From the NCBI GenBank assembly GCA_045804965.1, contig JBJMMD010000022.1:1-64000 (forward strand): a DNA stretch of 64,000 nt. Direction: 5' to 3'. Source of the stretch: CAVTUU01 sp045804965. GTDB taxonomy: Bacteria > Chloroflexota > Chloroflexia > Thermomicrobiales > UBA6265. The notes under the pieces were generated by a model that worked only from the letters and a program-made list of their open reading frames with translations, searched no databases and was not told the origin of the DNA. Shown here piece by piece: positions 1 to 8,655 of this stretch (position 1 is the first letter of the stretch; each line of letters opens with the position of its first letter). Made by a program: the position numbers and the translations under genes.

Positions 1-1
1 G

Positions 2-1822
2 GCCGCCTGTCCCCTGCTCAAACTCCTCGTCACGAGCCGCGCTCCCCTGCACCTCACGGGCGAGCAACTCTTCCCAGTGCCGCCGCTTGCCCTGCCCGAT
101 CTCACCAGGCGGCTGTCCCCGGCAGAGTTGGAGCAATCGCCCGCATTGACACTGTTCGTCCAGCGGGCGAAGGCCAGCGATCCGCACTTTGCCTTGTCCG
201 AATCAAATGCCCAGAGCGTGGCCGAGATCTGTCAATGGCTAGATGGGGTACCGCTCGCAATCGAGCTGGCGGCGACACAAGTCAAGTTTCTGCCGCCCGA
301 CGTGGTCCTCAATCTCATCAAGCGCAGCCCGTCGATGCTTGCGGGCGGACCGGAGGACGCCCCCGAGCGCCAGCAGAAGATGCGCAGCACGCTCGATGGC
401 AGCTACTACCTGCTGAGCGGCGAGGCGCAAACTCTTTTCCGCCGGCTCGCCGTCTTCGCCGGCGGCTGCACCTTAGAAGCGATCGAAGCGGTCTGCGCTG
501 AAGGTTTCGCTGACGTGATGGCGCCCCTGACAGAGGTGGCCGACCACTACCTCATCCGTAGAGAAGCGCATCTGAACGGCTCGCCGCGCTTCCGGATGCA
601 GGAGTTTGTCCGTGAATACGCCCGCGAACGTCTCGCCGAAAGCGACGAATGCGAATCAATCCACCGCGCCCACGCCGCGTACTACCTCGCATTCTCCGGA
701 ATGGCCGCGGAGGAACTTGCTGGCCCGGACCATGGAGCGTGGATGACGCGGCTCACCGCTGAAGACGGTAACCTCGGCATCGCGCTCGAATTCGCGATTG
801 TCCAGGAAGACGCGGGCACTGCCCTCCGGATCGGTGGCAATCTCTGGCCCTATTGGATCAGGCGGGGTCGCTTGGGAGAAGGACGCATGTGGTTAGAGCG
901 CGCGCTCGCCATCAGCGATGCTGCTCAGTCTCCCGCCTGTACCTTGGCGCTCATCTCGCTCGGCAATCTGGCTATCGAGCAAGGAGATCTTCCGCGCGCC
1001 GAGTCACTTTTCGTGGCGAGCCAGGACATGAGCCGCGAGCTCGAAGATGAAGATGGCCTCATTGCGGCACGGCAAAGCCTCGGTATAGTGGCGGGTTATC
1101 GGGGTGACTTCGATGAGGCCAAAGCATTGTTCGAGGCAAATCTGGCGGCTGTGCGCACGCGAGGCGAACGTTTCCGTGAAGCTGTAATACTACATAGCCT
1201 CGGCATGATTGCGTATAGGATCGGCGTAGTTGCAGACGCGCGAAGATGGCATCACGAAGCTCTCGTCATTCAGGAATCCATTGGCGATGCGCGTGCTATT
1301 GCGTACTCGAAACTGAGCTTGGGAGAGATTTCCTGCGACGCGGGAGAGGTGGAGACGGCGCGGTCGATGTTCGAACGGAGTCTCGCGCTGTTCGAAAACC
1401 TCGGCGACGAACTGGGCATCGCTTACGCGCTTTATGGTCTCGGGCGCGTAGCTAGCCTTTTGCACGAAGATGCCCGCGCTGCCACACTGCTTTCTGAATC
1501 GCTCGCATTACGGAGGGAGTTCGGCGACCGCCGCGGGATCGTCGAATGCGTTGAAGGGCTTGCTGGCGTCGCGCTTGCGCTTGGGCAGCTAGATGAGGCA
1601 GCCAGGCTATTCGGTGCTGTGGCCGCTGCACGTGCCGCGCTCGGTGTGCCAGTCTTTCCTGTTGCCCGACCGGCGATCGACGCCAAAGTGGAATCTCTTT
1701 GCCACGCCTTAGGGAATGCCGCCTTCACGACGGCTTGGGCTCTCGGTGAGGTCATGACGATTGATCAGGCCGCGACTGAAGCCGCCGAGATGGCCATCGT
1801 CTTTCGCGGGCACACAGAATGA
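2..1822 (+). CDS. NB-ARC/TPR regulator-type protein, 5' end cut by window
   Basis: The reading frame is open from base 2, so the true start lies upstream; the GTG at 77 is an internal valine. The visible 606 residues hold the C-terminal part of an AAA/NB-ARC module (the ICQWLDGVPLAIELAA and RRLAVFAGGCTLEA blocks of the SARP/LuxR/MalT-like ATPases), then a long helical TPR-like region. It ends at FRGHTE without a C-terminal LuxR helix-turn-helix, unlike its paralogue at 5897-8221. A DNA-binding or kinase domain, if any, must therefore be N-terminal and outside the window. Role inferred: signal-responsive regulator; target unknown. Confidence 0.85.
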   Translation, partial: AACPLLKLLVTSRAPLHLTGEQLFPVPPLALPDLTRRLSPAELEQSPALTLFVQRAKASDPHFALSESNAQSVAEICQWLDGVPLAIELAATQVKFLPPDVVLNLIKRSPSMLAGGPEDAPERQQKMRSTLDGSYYLLSGEAQTLFRRLAVFAGGCTLEAIEAVCAEGFADVMAPLTEVADHYLIRREAHLNGSPRFRMQEFVREYARERLAESDECESIHRAHAAYYLAFSGMAAEELAGPDHGAWMTRLTAEDGNLGIALEFAIVQEDAGTALRIGGNLWPYWIRRGRLGEGRMWLERALAISDAAQSPACTLALISLGNLAIEQGDLPRAESLFVASQDMSRELEDEDGLIAARQSLGIVAGYRGDFDEAKALFEANLAAVRTRGERFREAVILHSLGMIAYRIGVVADARRWHHEALVIQESIGDARAIAYSKLSLGEISCDAGEVETARSMFERSLALFENLGDELGIAYALYGLGRVASLLHEDARAATLLSESLALRREFGDRRGIVECVEGLAGVALALGQLDEAARLFGAVAAARAALGVPVFPVARPAIDAKVESLCHALGNAAFTTAWALGEVMTIDQAATEAAEMAIVFRGHTE

Positions 1823-1967
1823 CTTTCCCCGCAGTGTATTGCGCACTACATCATGCTTCTCGCTCGCCAACTTATTGTCAACGGAGTAACGTAAAGTTTC
1901 ACTTGAGGGTTTAAGGATTTCGTTAGGGTGGAAATGGACAGCGACTAGCAAAGGAAGGAGCTAGGCC

Positions 1968-2720
1968 ATGCGACGAGTCGTCTCTCTCTGCGTCGTTACC
2001 GCCGTTGTATTGACTGCCGTTCTCTTCAATCCTTTCACTGGAGATGGATGCCAGGCCGGATGCTTTACGCCTTGCAATGGATGCTACTTGTTGACCGCGA
2101 CCGCGGAAGCAGGCGCGGTCAAAGAGTCGTCGGAGAATGCGCGTGTCGCCGGTGCCGGTGCATTCATGCTGCAGGGAGGCGGCGGAACGCCAAGGCCGGA
2201 GGACAGGTGCCACGTCGCGCCATTCCCGCAACCTGAAACTACTGCTACGCTTCAGGAGTATGCCGTACTTGCAACGCAAGTCGAAGGTACACCCGAATCG
2301 GAACGGCCGCTCTGCTTCATTGAAGTAGATCTGGTTGGAGGTGGTTCTCGATCCACCTCGCGGGTATTCCCTGGAGAAGCCACCACCTTTTATGTCGGCC
2401 AAGGTCAGATCAAATTCACGAATGATGGCAGTAAAGGTGCCACCAAGGGCTTTGTCCGTGTCGATTCCAATCACCTCGTTAGTGGCACCGAGGGCTTCGA
2501 TCCCGATCGTGACGGAACCTGGAAGGTTGAAGCGGGAGACTCGTCGTTCGATCTGGAACCGGGCGGAAGAGTCGACCTAGACAACCAATGCAACCGTGTC
2601 GACTTGATCTACGAAAACACCGGAGATGGCACGGCGGTGATATACATCGCCTCAGCTCCGAAAGACGAGAAGCCCGAGCCTACGTCTGACGGCTCTCTTG
2701 AGGACACTCCCGCATGCTAA
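1968..2720 (+). CDS. Secreted protein of unknown function
   Basis: 250 residues. The start follows a strong ribosome site (AAGGAAGGAG, about 1949-1959). Residues 1-25 are a signal peptide (MRRVVSLCVVTAVVLTAVLF), followed by a Cys-rich mature start (GDGCQAGCFTPCNGC). The rest is polar and acidic with a likely beta-sandwich character (STSRVFPGEATTFYVGQGQI) and ends near a final Cys. No family recognised. It is monocistronic: 145 bases separate it from the regulator upstream and a strong hairpin follows. Export is well supported; function is not. Confidence 0.75.
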   Translation: MRRVVSLCVVTAVVLTAVLFNPFTGDGCQAGCFTPCNGCYLLTATAEAGAVKESSENARVAGAGAFMLQGGGGTPRPEDRCHVAPFPQPETTATLQEYAVLATQVEGTPESERPLCFIEVDLVGGGSRSTSRVFPGEATTFYVGQGQIKFTNDGSKGATKGFVRVDSNHLVSGTEGFDPDRDGTWKVEAGDSSFDLEPGGRVDLDNQCNRVDLIYENTGDGTAVIYIASAPKDEKPEPTSDGSLEDTPAC

Positions 2721-2726
2721 CATGAT

Positions 2727-2758
2727 CCCTCGCCCGGCCCCAGGAGGCCGGGCGAGGG
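2727..2758 (+). terminator. Strong hairpin terminator
   Basis: A perfect 13-bp stem (2727-2739 with 2746-2758) closes a 6-base loop, starting 6 bases after the stop of the secreted-protein gene. No T-run follows, so it is an intrinsic-terminator-like hairpin rather than a textbook one. It insulates the copper promoter just downstream. Confidence 0.7.
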
Positions 2759-2769
2759 TCCCTCCTCAT

Positions 2770-2798
2770 TTGACACCTATACTCCCCAGGGGTATATT
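2770..2798 (+). promoter_or_regulatory. copZ promoter with CsoR-like operator
   Basis: TTGACA (2770-2775) and TATATT (2793-2798) are spaced by exactly 17 bases. The spacer and -10 are overlapped by a near-palindrome, TATACTCCCCAGGGGTATA (2778-2796). C-rich/G-rich arms flanked by TA are typical of CsoR operators, which repress until Cu(I) binds the repressor. The copper genes directly downstream support this reading. No csoR gene is in the window. Confidence 0.75.
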
Positions 2799-2845
2799 CG
2801 ACGGCATACTCGGTGCGGGTATGAAGCGAAACCTGGGAGTTTTAC

Positions 2846-3067
2846 ATGACCGCTGGTACGCAAGAAATCACCCTCGTCGCCCCGGACATCTCGTGCGGCC
2901 ATTGCGTCGCCACCGTCCAGAAGGCGCTCGAACCGCTCGATGGAGTGCAAAAAGTTAATGCCAGCGCCGAGACCAAGCAGATCGTCGTCGATTTCGACCC
3001 GAACCGCATCTCGGTCGACCGCCTCGAAGCCGCCCTCGACGACGCAGGTTATCCAGTTCAGAAATAG
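2846..3067 (+). CDS. copZ: CopZ-like copper chaperone (HMA domain)
   Basis: 73 residues forming one heavy-metal-associated ferredoxin-like domain. The metal motif is CGHC within DISCGHCVATVQKAL, so both Cys ligands are present, and the protein ends with the usual hydrophobic DAGYPVQK strand. GGGAG lies about 6 bases before the ATG. It should bind Cu(I) in the cytoplasm and deliver it to the P-type ATPase encoded 167 bases downstream. The spacer between them carries a GC-rich dispersed repeat. Expression is probably copper-induced through the operator at 2778-2796. Confidence 0.88.
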   Translation: MTAGTQEITLVAPDISCGHCVATVQKALEPLDGVQKVNASAETKQIVVDFDPNRISVDRLEAALDDAGYPVQK

Positions 3068-3145
3068 ATACTCAGCCCTCGCCCGGTGAAGAACCCTCAC
3101 CCGACCCTAACGGACCACACTCTCCTTGATGCGCAGGACGAGGGT

Positions 3146-3207
3146 AGAAAAAGTCCGACACCCCTCGCCCTTCGTGATAAAGGAGAGGGGTTTGGGGGTG
3201 AGGGTTC
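3146..3207. repeat. Dispersed CCCTC...GAGGG repeat
   Basis: One copy of an imperfect inverted repeat built from cccctcgccc...ggagagggg...gggtgaggg. Related copies lie near 5424-5466, 13379-13434, 22914-22950, 56390-56460, 59581-59624 and 59679-59734. All are intergenic. Confidence 0.6.
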
Positions 3208-3234
3208 GCAGGCGGTAGGGGCTGTTATTCAATC

Positions 3235-5313
3235 ATGACCGACCACCAGCACCACACCCATCACGCCACACCCGCTGCCGCCGGGCATGAGCACCACATG
3301 GACCACGCTGTTCATGCCATGCCCGCCGCGCCGATGGCACACGGCGATCACGCCGACCACGCGGAGCACGCCGAAGTCTTCCGCAGACGATTTTGGATCT
3401 GCCTCCTCCTCTCGCTGCCGATCGTGCTCTACAGCGACATGGTCCAGGACTGGTTCAACTACTCGATGCCGAGCTTTCCCGGCAGCGGCGTGATCGCGCC
3501 CGTTCTCGGCACAATCGTCTTCGTCTACGGTGGCCGCGTTTTCTTGGAGGGTGGTTGGGACGAGCTGAAGACTCGCAAGCCGGGGATGATGCTCCTCATC
3601 TCGCTCGCGATTCTCGTTGCCTTCGTGGCCAGCCTCGCCACCACGCTCGACCTGCTCGATCTCGAGTTCTGGTGGGAGCTCGCCCTCCTGATCACGATCA
3701 TGCTCCTCGGCCACTGGCTGGAAATCCGCGCCGTCGGCCAGGCCCGGGGCGCGCTCACCGCCCTCGCCGCGCTGCTGCCGGACGAGGCCGAGCGCATCAC
3801 CGACCACGGCCCGGAAAGGGTTCCCCTGGCGGAGTTGCGCGCCGGCGATGTCGTCCTCGTCCGGCCCGGCGGCCGGGTTCCCGCCGACGGCTCGATCCTC
3901 GACGGCGAAGCTGAGGTCGACGAGTCGATGATCACCGGCGAATCGCGGCCGGTCGATAAGAACGTAGGCGATCGGGTCATCGCCGGCACCGTCGTTTCCG
4001 GCGCCTCGATCCGAGTCACTGTCGAAGCGGTCGGTGAGCAAACCGCCCTCGCCGGCATCCAGCGGCTTGTTGCCGAGGCTCAGGAGTCGCGCTCGCGCGC
4101 CCAAACCCTGGCCGACCGCTCCGCCGCCGCCCTCTTCTTCATTGCCCTCGGCGCGGGCGTCGTCACCTTCCTGATCTGGGTGCTGCTCGGCAAGACCGAC
4201 GAGGCCGTCACCCGCACGGTCACCGTGCTCGTCATCTCCTGCCCGCACGCGCTCGGGCTCGCTATCCCCCTCGTCGTCGCCCTCTCGACCGGCCTCGCCG
4301 CCAAGCAAGGCATCCTCGTCAAGGATCACCTCGCCCTCGAACGGATGCGCCTGGTCGACGCCGTCCTCTTCGACAAGACCGGCACGCTCACGGAAGGCAA
4401 GCACGCCGTGACCGGCATCGCCTCTCTCGATGGCGCCGACGATCAACTCCTTGCCCTCGCCGCCGCCGCCGAGGCTGACAGTGAGCACCCGCTCGCCCGC
4501 GCGATCGTCCGCACTGCCGAGGATCGAGGCTTGTCGTTGCCCACATCCAACGGCTTCCGCGCCCTGGCCGGCCGTGGCGTCGAAGCATCTGTCGACGGCT
4601 CGCAAGTCGCGATCGGCGGACCCGCGCTGCTGCGTGAACGACGCGTCGAGCCGCCGCCTGAGCTCGCCGCCCGGGTGAAACCGTGGCAGGAACGCGGCGC
4701 GTCGATTCTCTACATCCTGCGCAACGACGAGTTCGCCGGCGCGCTCGCCCTCGAAGATCAGATTCGGCCCGAATCCCGGGAAGCAGTCGCCGCGCTGCAA
4801 AGGGAAGGGGTGCGTGTGGTGATGATCACCGGCGACGCCCGCGCCGTGGCCGACGCCGTGGCGAAGGACCTCGGCGTGGACGAAGTCTTCGCTGAAGTTC
4901 TGCCGGAAGACAAGGCGGACAAGGTCGCCGCTTTGCAGCAACGCGGCGGCGATGTCGCGATGGTCGGCGACGGCGTGAACGACGCCCCCGCCCTCGCCCG
5001 CGCCGATGTCGGCATCGCGATCGGCGCGGGCACCGATGTCGCCATCGAATCGGCCGGCGTCATTTTGGCAACGAGCGATCCCCGCGCCGTCGCCGGTGTT
5101 CGCAAGCTCTCAGACGCTGCCTATCGCAAGATGATTGAAAACCTCGCCTGGGCGGCAGGCTACAACATCATCGCCATCCCGCTTGCCGCCGGCGTGCTCG
5201 CCCCCATTGGCTTCACCCTCGCTCCCGCCGTCGGCGCCATCCTCATGAGCGCCTCCACCATCGTCGTCGCCCTCAACGCCCAGCTCTTGCGCCGCGTCAA
5301 CATGCGCCCGTAA
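3235..5313 (+). CDS. copB: Copper-translocating P1B-type ATPase (CopB-like)
   Basis: 692 residues. The N-terminus is His-rich (many HH/DH pairs in residues 3-45) and replaces the usual HMA domain. Transmembrane segments are followed by the actuator TGES motif (MITGESRPV), the intramembrane metal motif CPH (about residues 336-338), the phosphorylation site DKTGTLT (Asp about 380), the HP motif (SEHPLARAIV), MITGDA and the hinge MVGDGVNDAPAL. CPH plus a His-rich tail defines the P1B-3/CopB group, which exports copper (Cu(I)/Cu(II), sometimes silver) from the cytoplasm. Probably co-regulated with copZ. All catalytic motifs are intact. Confidence 0.93.
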   Translation: MTDHQHHTHHATPAAAGHEHHMDHAVHAMPAAPMAHGDHADHAEHAEVFRRRFWICLLLSLPIVLYSDMVQDWFNYSMPSFPGSGVIAPVLGTIVFVYGGRVFLEGGWDELKTRKPGMMLLISLAILVAFVASLATTLDLLDLEFWWELALLITIMLLGHWLEIRAVGQARGALTALAALLPDEAERITDHGPERVPLAELRAGDVVLVRPGGRVPADGSILDGEAEVDESMITGESRPVDKNVGDRVIAGTVVSGASIRVTVEAVGEQTALAGIQRLVAEAQESRSRAQTLADRSAAALFFIALGAGVVTFLIWVLLGKTDEAVTRTVTVLVISCPHALGLAIPLVVALSTGLAAKQGILVKDHLALERMRLVDAVLFDKTGTLTEGKHAVTGIASLDGADDQLLALAAAAEADSEHPLARAIVRTAEDRGLSLPTSNGFRALAGRGVEASVDGSQVAIGGPALLRERRVEPPPELAARVKPWQERGASILYILRNDEFAGALALEDQIRPESREAVAALQREGVRVVMITGDARAVADAVAKDLGVDEVFAEVLPEDKADKVAALQQRGGDVAMVGDGVNDAPALARADVGIAIGAGTDVAIESAGVILATSDPRAVAGVRKLSDAAYRKMIENLAWAAGYNIIAIPLAAGVLAPIGFTLAPAVGAILMSASTIVVALNAQLLRRVNMRP

Positions 5314-5492
5314 GCGTGCGGACTTCTGTCATTCGGCGTGCTTCGTGCGCTCTACGACCGGAGATTGGCGCGGGCAGTCGATTATCGTCGCGCTGGTTGA
5401 GGCGCGCGCTCCGTGCCAGCGGCCCCTCTCCCGTGCTCGAGAGAGGTGATGAGGGATGAGGGAACTCGTGGGCAGCTGACCGACTCCCCGCC

Positions 5493-5557
5493 TACAACAC
5501 CCCCTTGATCCGGGCCACGCCGAGGGTGCTGAACAGCGCCAAGCTGGCATACCACTT
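5493..5557 (-). pseudogene. Fragment of phage major capsid gene (3' end)
   Basis: These 65 bases match 12251-12315, the last 21 codons and stop of the capsid gene, with one mismatch (a versus c). On the minus strand they read KWYASLALFSTLGVARIKGVL-stop, versus KWYASVALF... in the intact gene. Similarity ends abruptly on the 5' side of the gene, so this is a relic, not a gene. Both copies have the same orientation, about 6.7 kb apart. Confidence 0.9.
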
Positions 5558-5692
5558 GCAGTACGCGACACAACTTCGCTGGCAACGTGTTGCAGTTGAG
5601 ATGGACTGAGAGCGACGAGTTAGTTTCGACAGCAGCCAGTTGAAGGTTGCCCTCCACGTACAGCTCGGTTCTCTACGGTCAATCGAGTAGAG

Positions 5693-5728
5693 ATTGTGTT
5701 CAGCATCCCGAGCGGTACTGAACACAAT
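5693..5728. promoter_or_regulatory. Perfect palindrome upstream of LuxR-type regulator
   Basis: ATTGTGTTCAG (5693-5703) and CTGAACACAAT (5718-5728) are exact inverted repeats with a 14-base gap. The site lies 168 bases before the regulator start. The right arm is part of a 33-base sequence repeated at 8804-8836. An operator is inferred; the binding protein is unknown. Confidence 0.5.
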
Positions 5729-5743
5729 ATGCCACTGTTCGTC
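5711..5743 (+). repeat. 33-base direct repeat, copy 1
   Basis: 27 of 33 bases match 8804-8836, including the unbroken block TACTGAACACAAT. Together the copies bracket the LuxR-type regulator and the small gene after it. Confidence 0.6.
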
Positions 5744-5896
5744 CTCCGTTGGACCGACGGCGCGTTCAGTGCTGCCGCCAAATTCGGTGCCACCGATCGG
5801 TTCGGTCCGTCCGGCCAGGCCACGCCGCCCAGTTGACGGGCAATCGATTTCGGGGCATCTTTGTCGCACACGGCAACTAGCTTGGTGGAGAGTCAC

Positions 5897-8221
5897 ATGC
5901 CGGGGAGCACACTAGCCGAGCCCCTGACTTCGCTTGTCGGTCGGGAAGGCGAGCTTACCGAGCTCGCTGCCCTGCTCCCGCGTCAAGACGTCCGGCTCGT
6001 CACGCTCACCGGGCCGGGCGGAGTCGGTAAAACCCGGCTCGCGATCGGGGCAGCCCTCCACGCCGCCCCGACATTCCCGGACGGCGTGGTGTTCGTCGAC
6101 CTAGCCACGATCAGTGATCCGGACCTGGTCGCCCCAACCATTGCGCAGGCATTGGGGCTCAGCGACGTCGTGGAGGGATCGGTCGCCGCCGCGCTCACGG
6201 GATGGCTGCGCGGACGACGCTTCATGCTTGTGCTGGATAACTTCGAGCAAGTGGTGGTCGCGGCGCCGCTGGTGGCCGATTTGCTCACCGTCTGTCGCGA
6301 TCTGACAGTGTTGGCAACCAGCCGCGAGCCTCTGAAGATTGGCTGTGAGCGCGAGTTCCCGGTTGCCCCGCTGACCCTGCCGGGTTCAACCGACACGCGC
6401 TCAGTCGAGATGCTCGGCCGGTCGAATGCGGTCCAGCTCTTCGTCGAGCGCGCCCGGGCCGCTCTGCCGGACTTTGCACCGTCCGATGAGGATGGACCGA
6501 ACCTCGCCGAGATCTGCCGCCGCGTGGACGGGCTGCCGCTGGCGATTGAGCTGGCCGCCGCTCGGATCAAGGTCCTGCCCCTTGCCGCCATCCGGGCACG
6601 CCTGGACCGACGTCTGCCGGTCTTGTCCGGAACCCGACGCGACGCCCCCCAGCGGCAGCAGACCATGCGCAACGCCATCGCCTGGAGTCACGACCTGGTG
6701 ACGCCAGAGGAGCAAGCGCTTTTCCGCCGGCTCGCGGTTTTTGTCGGCGGCTTCAGCTTGGAGGCGGCCGAGACTATGGCCGTGGTGCCGCGCGATCCGG
6801 GCATCGAGGTTTTCGAAGGTGTCGCCTCGCTCGTGGACAAAAGCCTGCTGCGGTGCGTTGAGCGACCGGCCGCAGCCGACTCCTCGGAGCCGCGCTACCG
6901 GATGCTGGAGACAGTACGCGAGTTCGGACTGGAGCGCCTTGTCGAGAGCGGGGAGGCCGAGGCTGTCCGCACGGCCCACGCGGGTTGGTACATCGAACTG
7001 GCCGCGTCCGCCGGACAGAGCTTCGATTCCGGCCGAGATGTCGCCCGGTGGTTGGATCGCCTCGACGCGGAACTCGCCAACTTGCGCATCGCCCTCGAAT
7101 GGTCGCTGCAGTCCGGCGACGCGCGAGGGATGCTGCAGCTGTTGGGATCGACCGACGACTATTGGTGCGCGAGGCCCTACCGCGCCGAGGCCCGCCGCGG
7201 GCTTGAGACTGCCCTCGCGGCCGCGTCCGACGCGCCGGCGGCGGTACGGTCAAAGGCGATCCACGTCCTCGTGATGGTCACGGGTATCTTGGGCGACCTC
7301 TCGACGGCGGTCGCCCACGCCGAGCAGGGGCTGGACGTCGCCCGAGGCCTTGGCGATCCGCTTTCGCTCGGGCGCGCCCACTACGACCTCGGCTTGGCTC
7401 ACGAATACGCCGGCAACACGAGGGCGGCGGCGGCCGCGTACGGCGAGGCGGTGCCACTGCTCCGTCAGGCGGGGTTGGTGGCATGGGCGGCGCTGGCGCT
7501 TGGCAACCACGCCTACCTGAGCCTCTTGAAAGGTGACGTGGTTGGTGCGGTCCCCCTGTTGGACGAGGCGCTCACGATCCTGCACGAAACAGGTTATGCA
7601 TCGGGGGTGGCCCTGGTCTTAGGACAACGCGCGTACGCCGCGCTGGCGGCGGGAGACCTGGGGCTGGCAGCCCGTCTCTTCACCGAGAGCATATCGGCGG
7701 CGAGGTCGATCGCCTTCGCGCGGGCCGAGTTAGGCGCCATCGCGGGACTGGCCGGCGTGGCGGCCGCGCGGGGCGAGCTAGAGCGGGCAGCCCGGCTACT
7801 GGGCGCGGTGGAGGCGGCCCACGAGGCGCGGGCTAGTAGCCGCCGCATCGCGCATGCGCCGCATGCCGAGCTCATCGCTGCCGACGTTCGGGGTCGCTTA
7901 GGGAAGTCGGCATACGGGACGGCGCGAAGTGCAGGGCGAAGCATGTCGTTCGATGCGGCCCTGGCCGACGCGCTCCGACTTGCTGCCTCTGCAGTGGCGC
8001 CGCTCACGCGGCGACAGACAGAGCAAGGCTTTGGACTGACCGCGCGCGAACGGGACGTGCTCCGCTTGCTGGTTCAGGGCCAATCTGACAAGGGGATCGC
8101 CGACGCTCTCTTCATCGGCACCCGCACGATTGAGACGCACGTCTCGAACTTGCTCGCCAAGCTCGGCGCTCACAACCGCGCCGAAGCCGCCGCCCTCGCT
8201 GTCCGCGAAGGGCTCGTTTAG
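5897..8221 (+). CDS. LuxR-family regulator with NB-ARC ATPase and TPR
   Basis: 774 residues from the ATG at 5897, chosen because GGTGGAG (5884-5890) sits 6 bases before it; a TTG at 5861 would add 12 residues without a ribosome site. Order: NB-ARC/AAA ATPase with Walker A GPGGVGKTR (about residues 38-46) and Walker B FMLVLDNFEQ, helical VDGLPLAIELAAARIK region, TPR-like central part, then a C-terminal LuxR/NarL helix-turn-helix (GLTARERDVLRLLVQGQSDK, TRTIETHVSNLLAKL). Such STAND-type regulators couple ligand and ATP binding to DNA binding. The inducer is unknown. Paralogous to the truncated protein at 2-1822. Confidence 0.92.
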   Translation: MPGSTLAEPLTSLVGREGELTELAALLPRQDVRLVTLTGPGGVGKTRLAIGAALHAAPTFPDGVVFVDLATISDPDLVAPTIAQALGLSDVVEGSVAAALTGWLRGRRFMLVLDNFEQVVVAAPLVADLLTVCRDLTVLATSREPLKIGCEREFPVAPLTLPGSTDTRSVEMLGRSNAVQLFVERARAALPDFAPSDEDGPNLAEICRRVDGLPLAIELAAARIKVLPLAAIRARLDRRLPVLSGTRRDAPQRQQTMRNAIAWSHDLVTPEEQALFRRLAVFVGGFSLEAAETMAVVPRDPGIEVFEGVASLVDKSLLRCVERPAAADSSEPRYRMLETVREFGLERLVESGEAEAVRTAHAGWYIELAASAGQSFDSGRDVARWLDRLDAELANLRIALEWSLQSGDARGMLQLLGSTDDYWCARPYRAEARRGLETALAAASDAPAAVRSKAIHVLVMVTGILGDLSTAVAHAEQGLDVARGLGDPLSLGRAHYDLGLAHEYAGNTRAAAAAYGEAVPLLRQAGLVAWAALALGNHAYLSLLKGDVVGAVPLLDEALTILHETGYASGVALVLGQRAYAALAAGDLGLAARLFTESISAARSIAFARAELGAIAGLAGVAAARGELERAARLLGAVEAAHEARASSRRIAHAPHAELIAADVRGRLGKSAYGTARSAGRSMSFDAALADALRLAASAVAPLTRRQTEQGFGLTARERDVLRLLVQGQSDKGIADALFIGTRTIETHVSNLLAKLGAHNRAEAAALAVREGLV

Positions 8222-8393
8222 ACCCCCAATCCTCATCCGGGAATGTACGGAGGTCCGCGCCGATTCCGCCTCTGCGCAATTCCGTACAGCGGTTCCGTGG
8301 ATCCCCCGATGTGCCGCGCCTGCCCCACCTCCATGATGCATGCATGGCCAGGGAGACACTGGCCAGACGAAAACCACCGGGAAGGACACTCCG

Positions 8394-8591
8394 ATGCTCG
8401 ATCTGACCCCCACGTCCTGCAAAGTCAACGACATGCGAATCGGCGAACAACTGGCCAAGGCTGAGCGATACCAAGAACTGACGCGCGGTGATACAGTCGC
8501 CGAAAAGAAGCCGGTCCAGCGCCCGGCGATTCAGGCGCCGCGCATCTCCCTGATCAGTCGCCTGATCCACGTGCTTCCCCGCCCCGCCTGA
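8394..8591 (+). CDS. Small protein of unknown function
   Basis: 65 residues starting MLDLTPTSCKVNDMRIGEQL. The ATG is preceded by GGGAAGGA (about 8380-8387), a good ribosome site. The C-terminal half is basic and weakly amphipathic (PRISLISRLIHVLPRPA). It lies 172 bases after the LuxR-type regulator and is followed by a hairpin, so it could be a target or part of that unit. No family recognised; short length keeps confidence low. Confidence 0.4.
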   Translation: MLDLTPTSCKVNDMRIGEQLAKAERYQELTRGDTVAEKKPVQRPAIQAPRISLISRLIHVLPRPA

Positions 8592-8626
8592 CCCATGCAA
8601 ACCCACCACAAGCAAACGCCAAAACG

Positions 8627-8655
8627 ATCGTCCGGGTGGTTTCCATCCGGGCGAT
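8627..8655 (+). terminator. Hairpin after small gene
   Basis: A 13-bp stem (8627-8639 with 8643-8655, two G-T pairs) closes a 3-base loop 35 bases after the stop of the small gene. No T-run follows. Confidence 0.5.

Larger units (their letters stand above)
5314..5896. other. Intergenic region with capsid-gene fragment and palindrome
   Basis: 583 bases without a convincing gene. It holds a GC-rich dispersed repeat (about 5424-5466), a 65-base copy of the end of the phage capsid gene (5493-5557) and a perfect 11-bp inverted repeat (5693-5728). The reading frames here are short and lack ribosome sites. Confidence 0.7.

Noticed and set aside
5329..5871. Overlapping open frames on the minus strand between copB and the regulator
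   Set aside because: They overlap the capsid fragment, the dispersed repeat and the palindrome, lack ribosome sites and have no recognisable domain.
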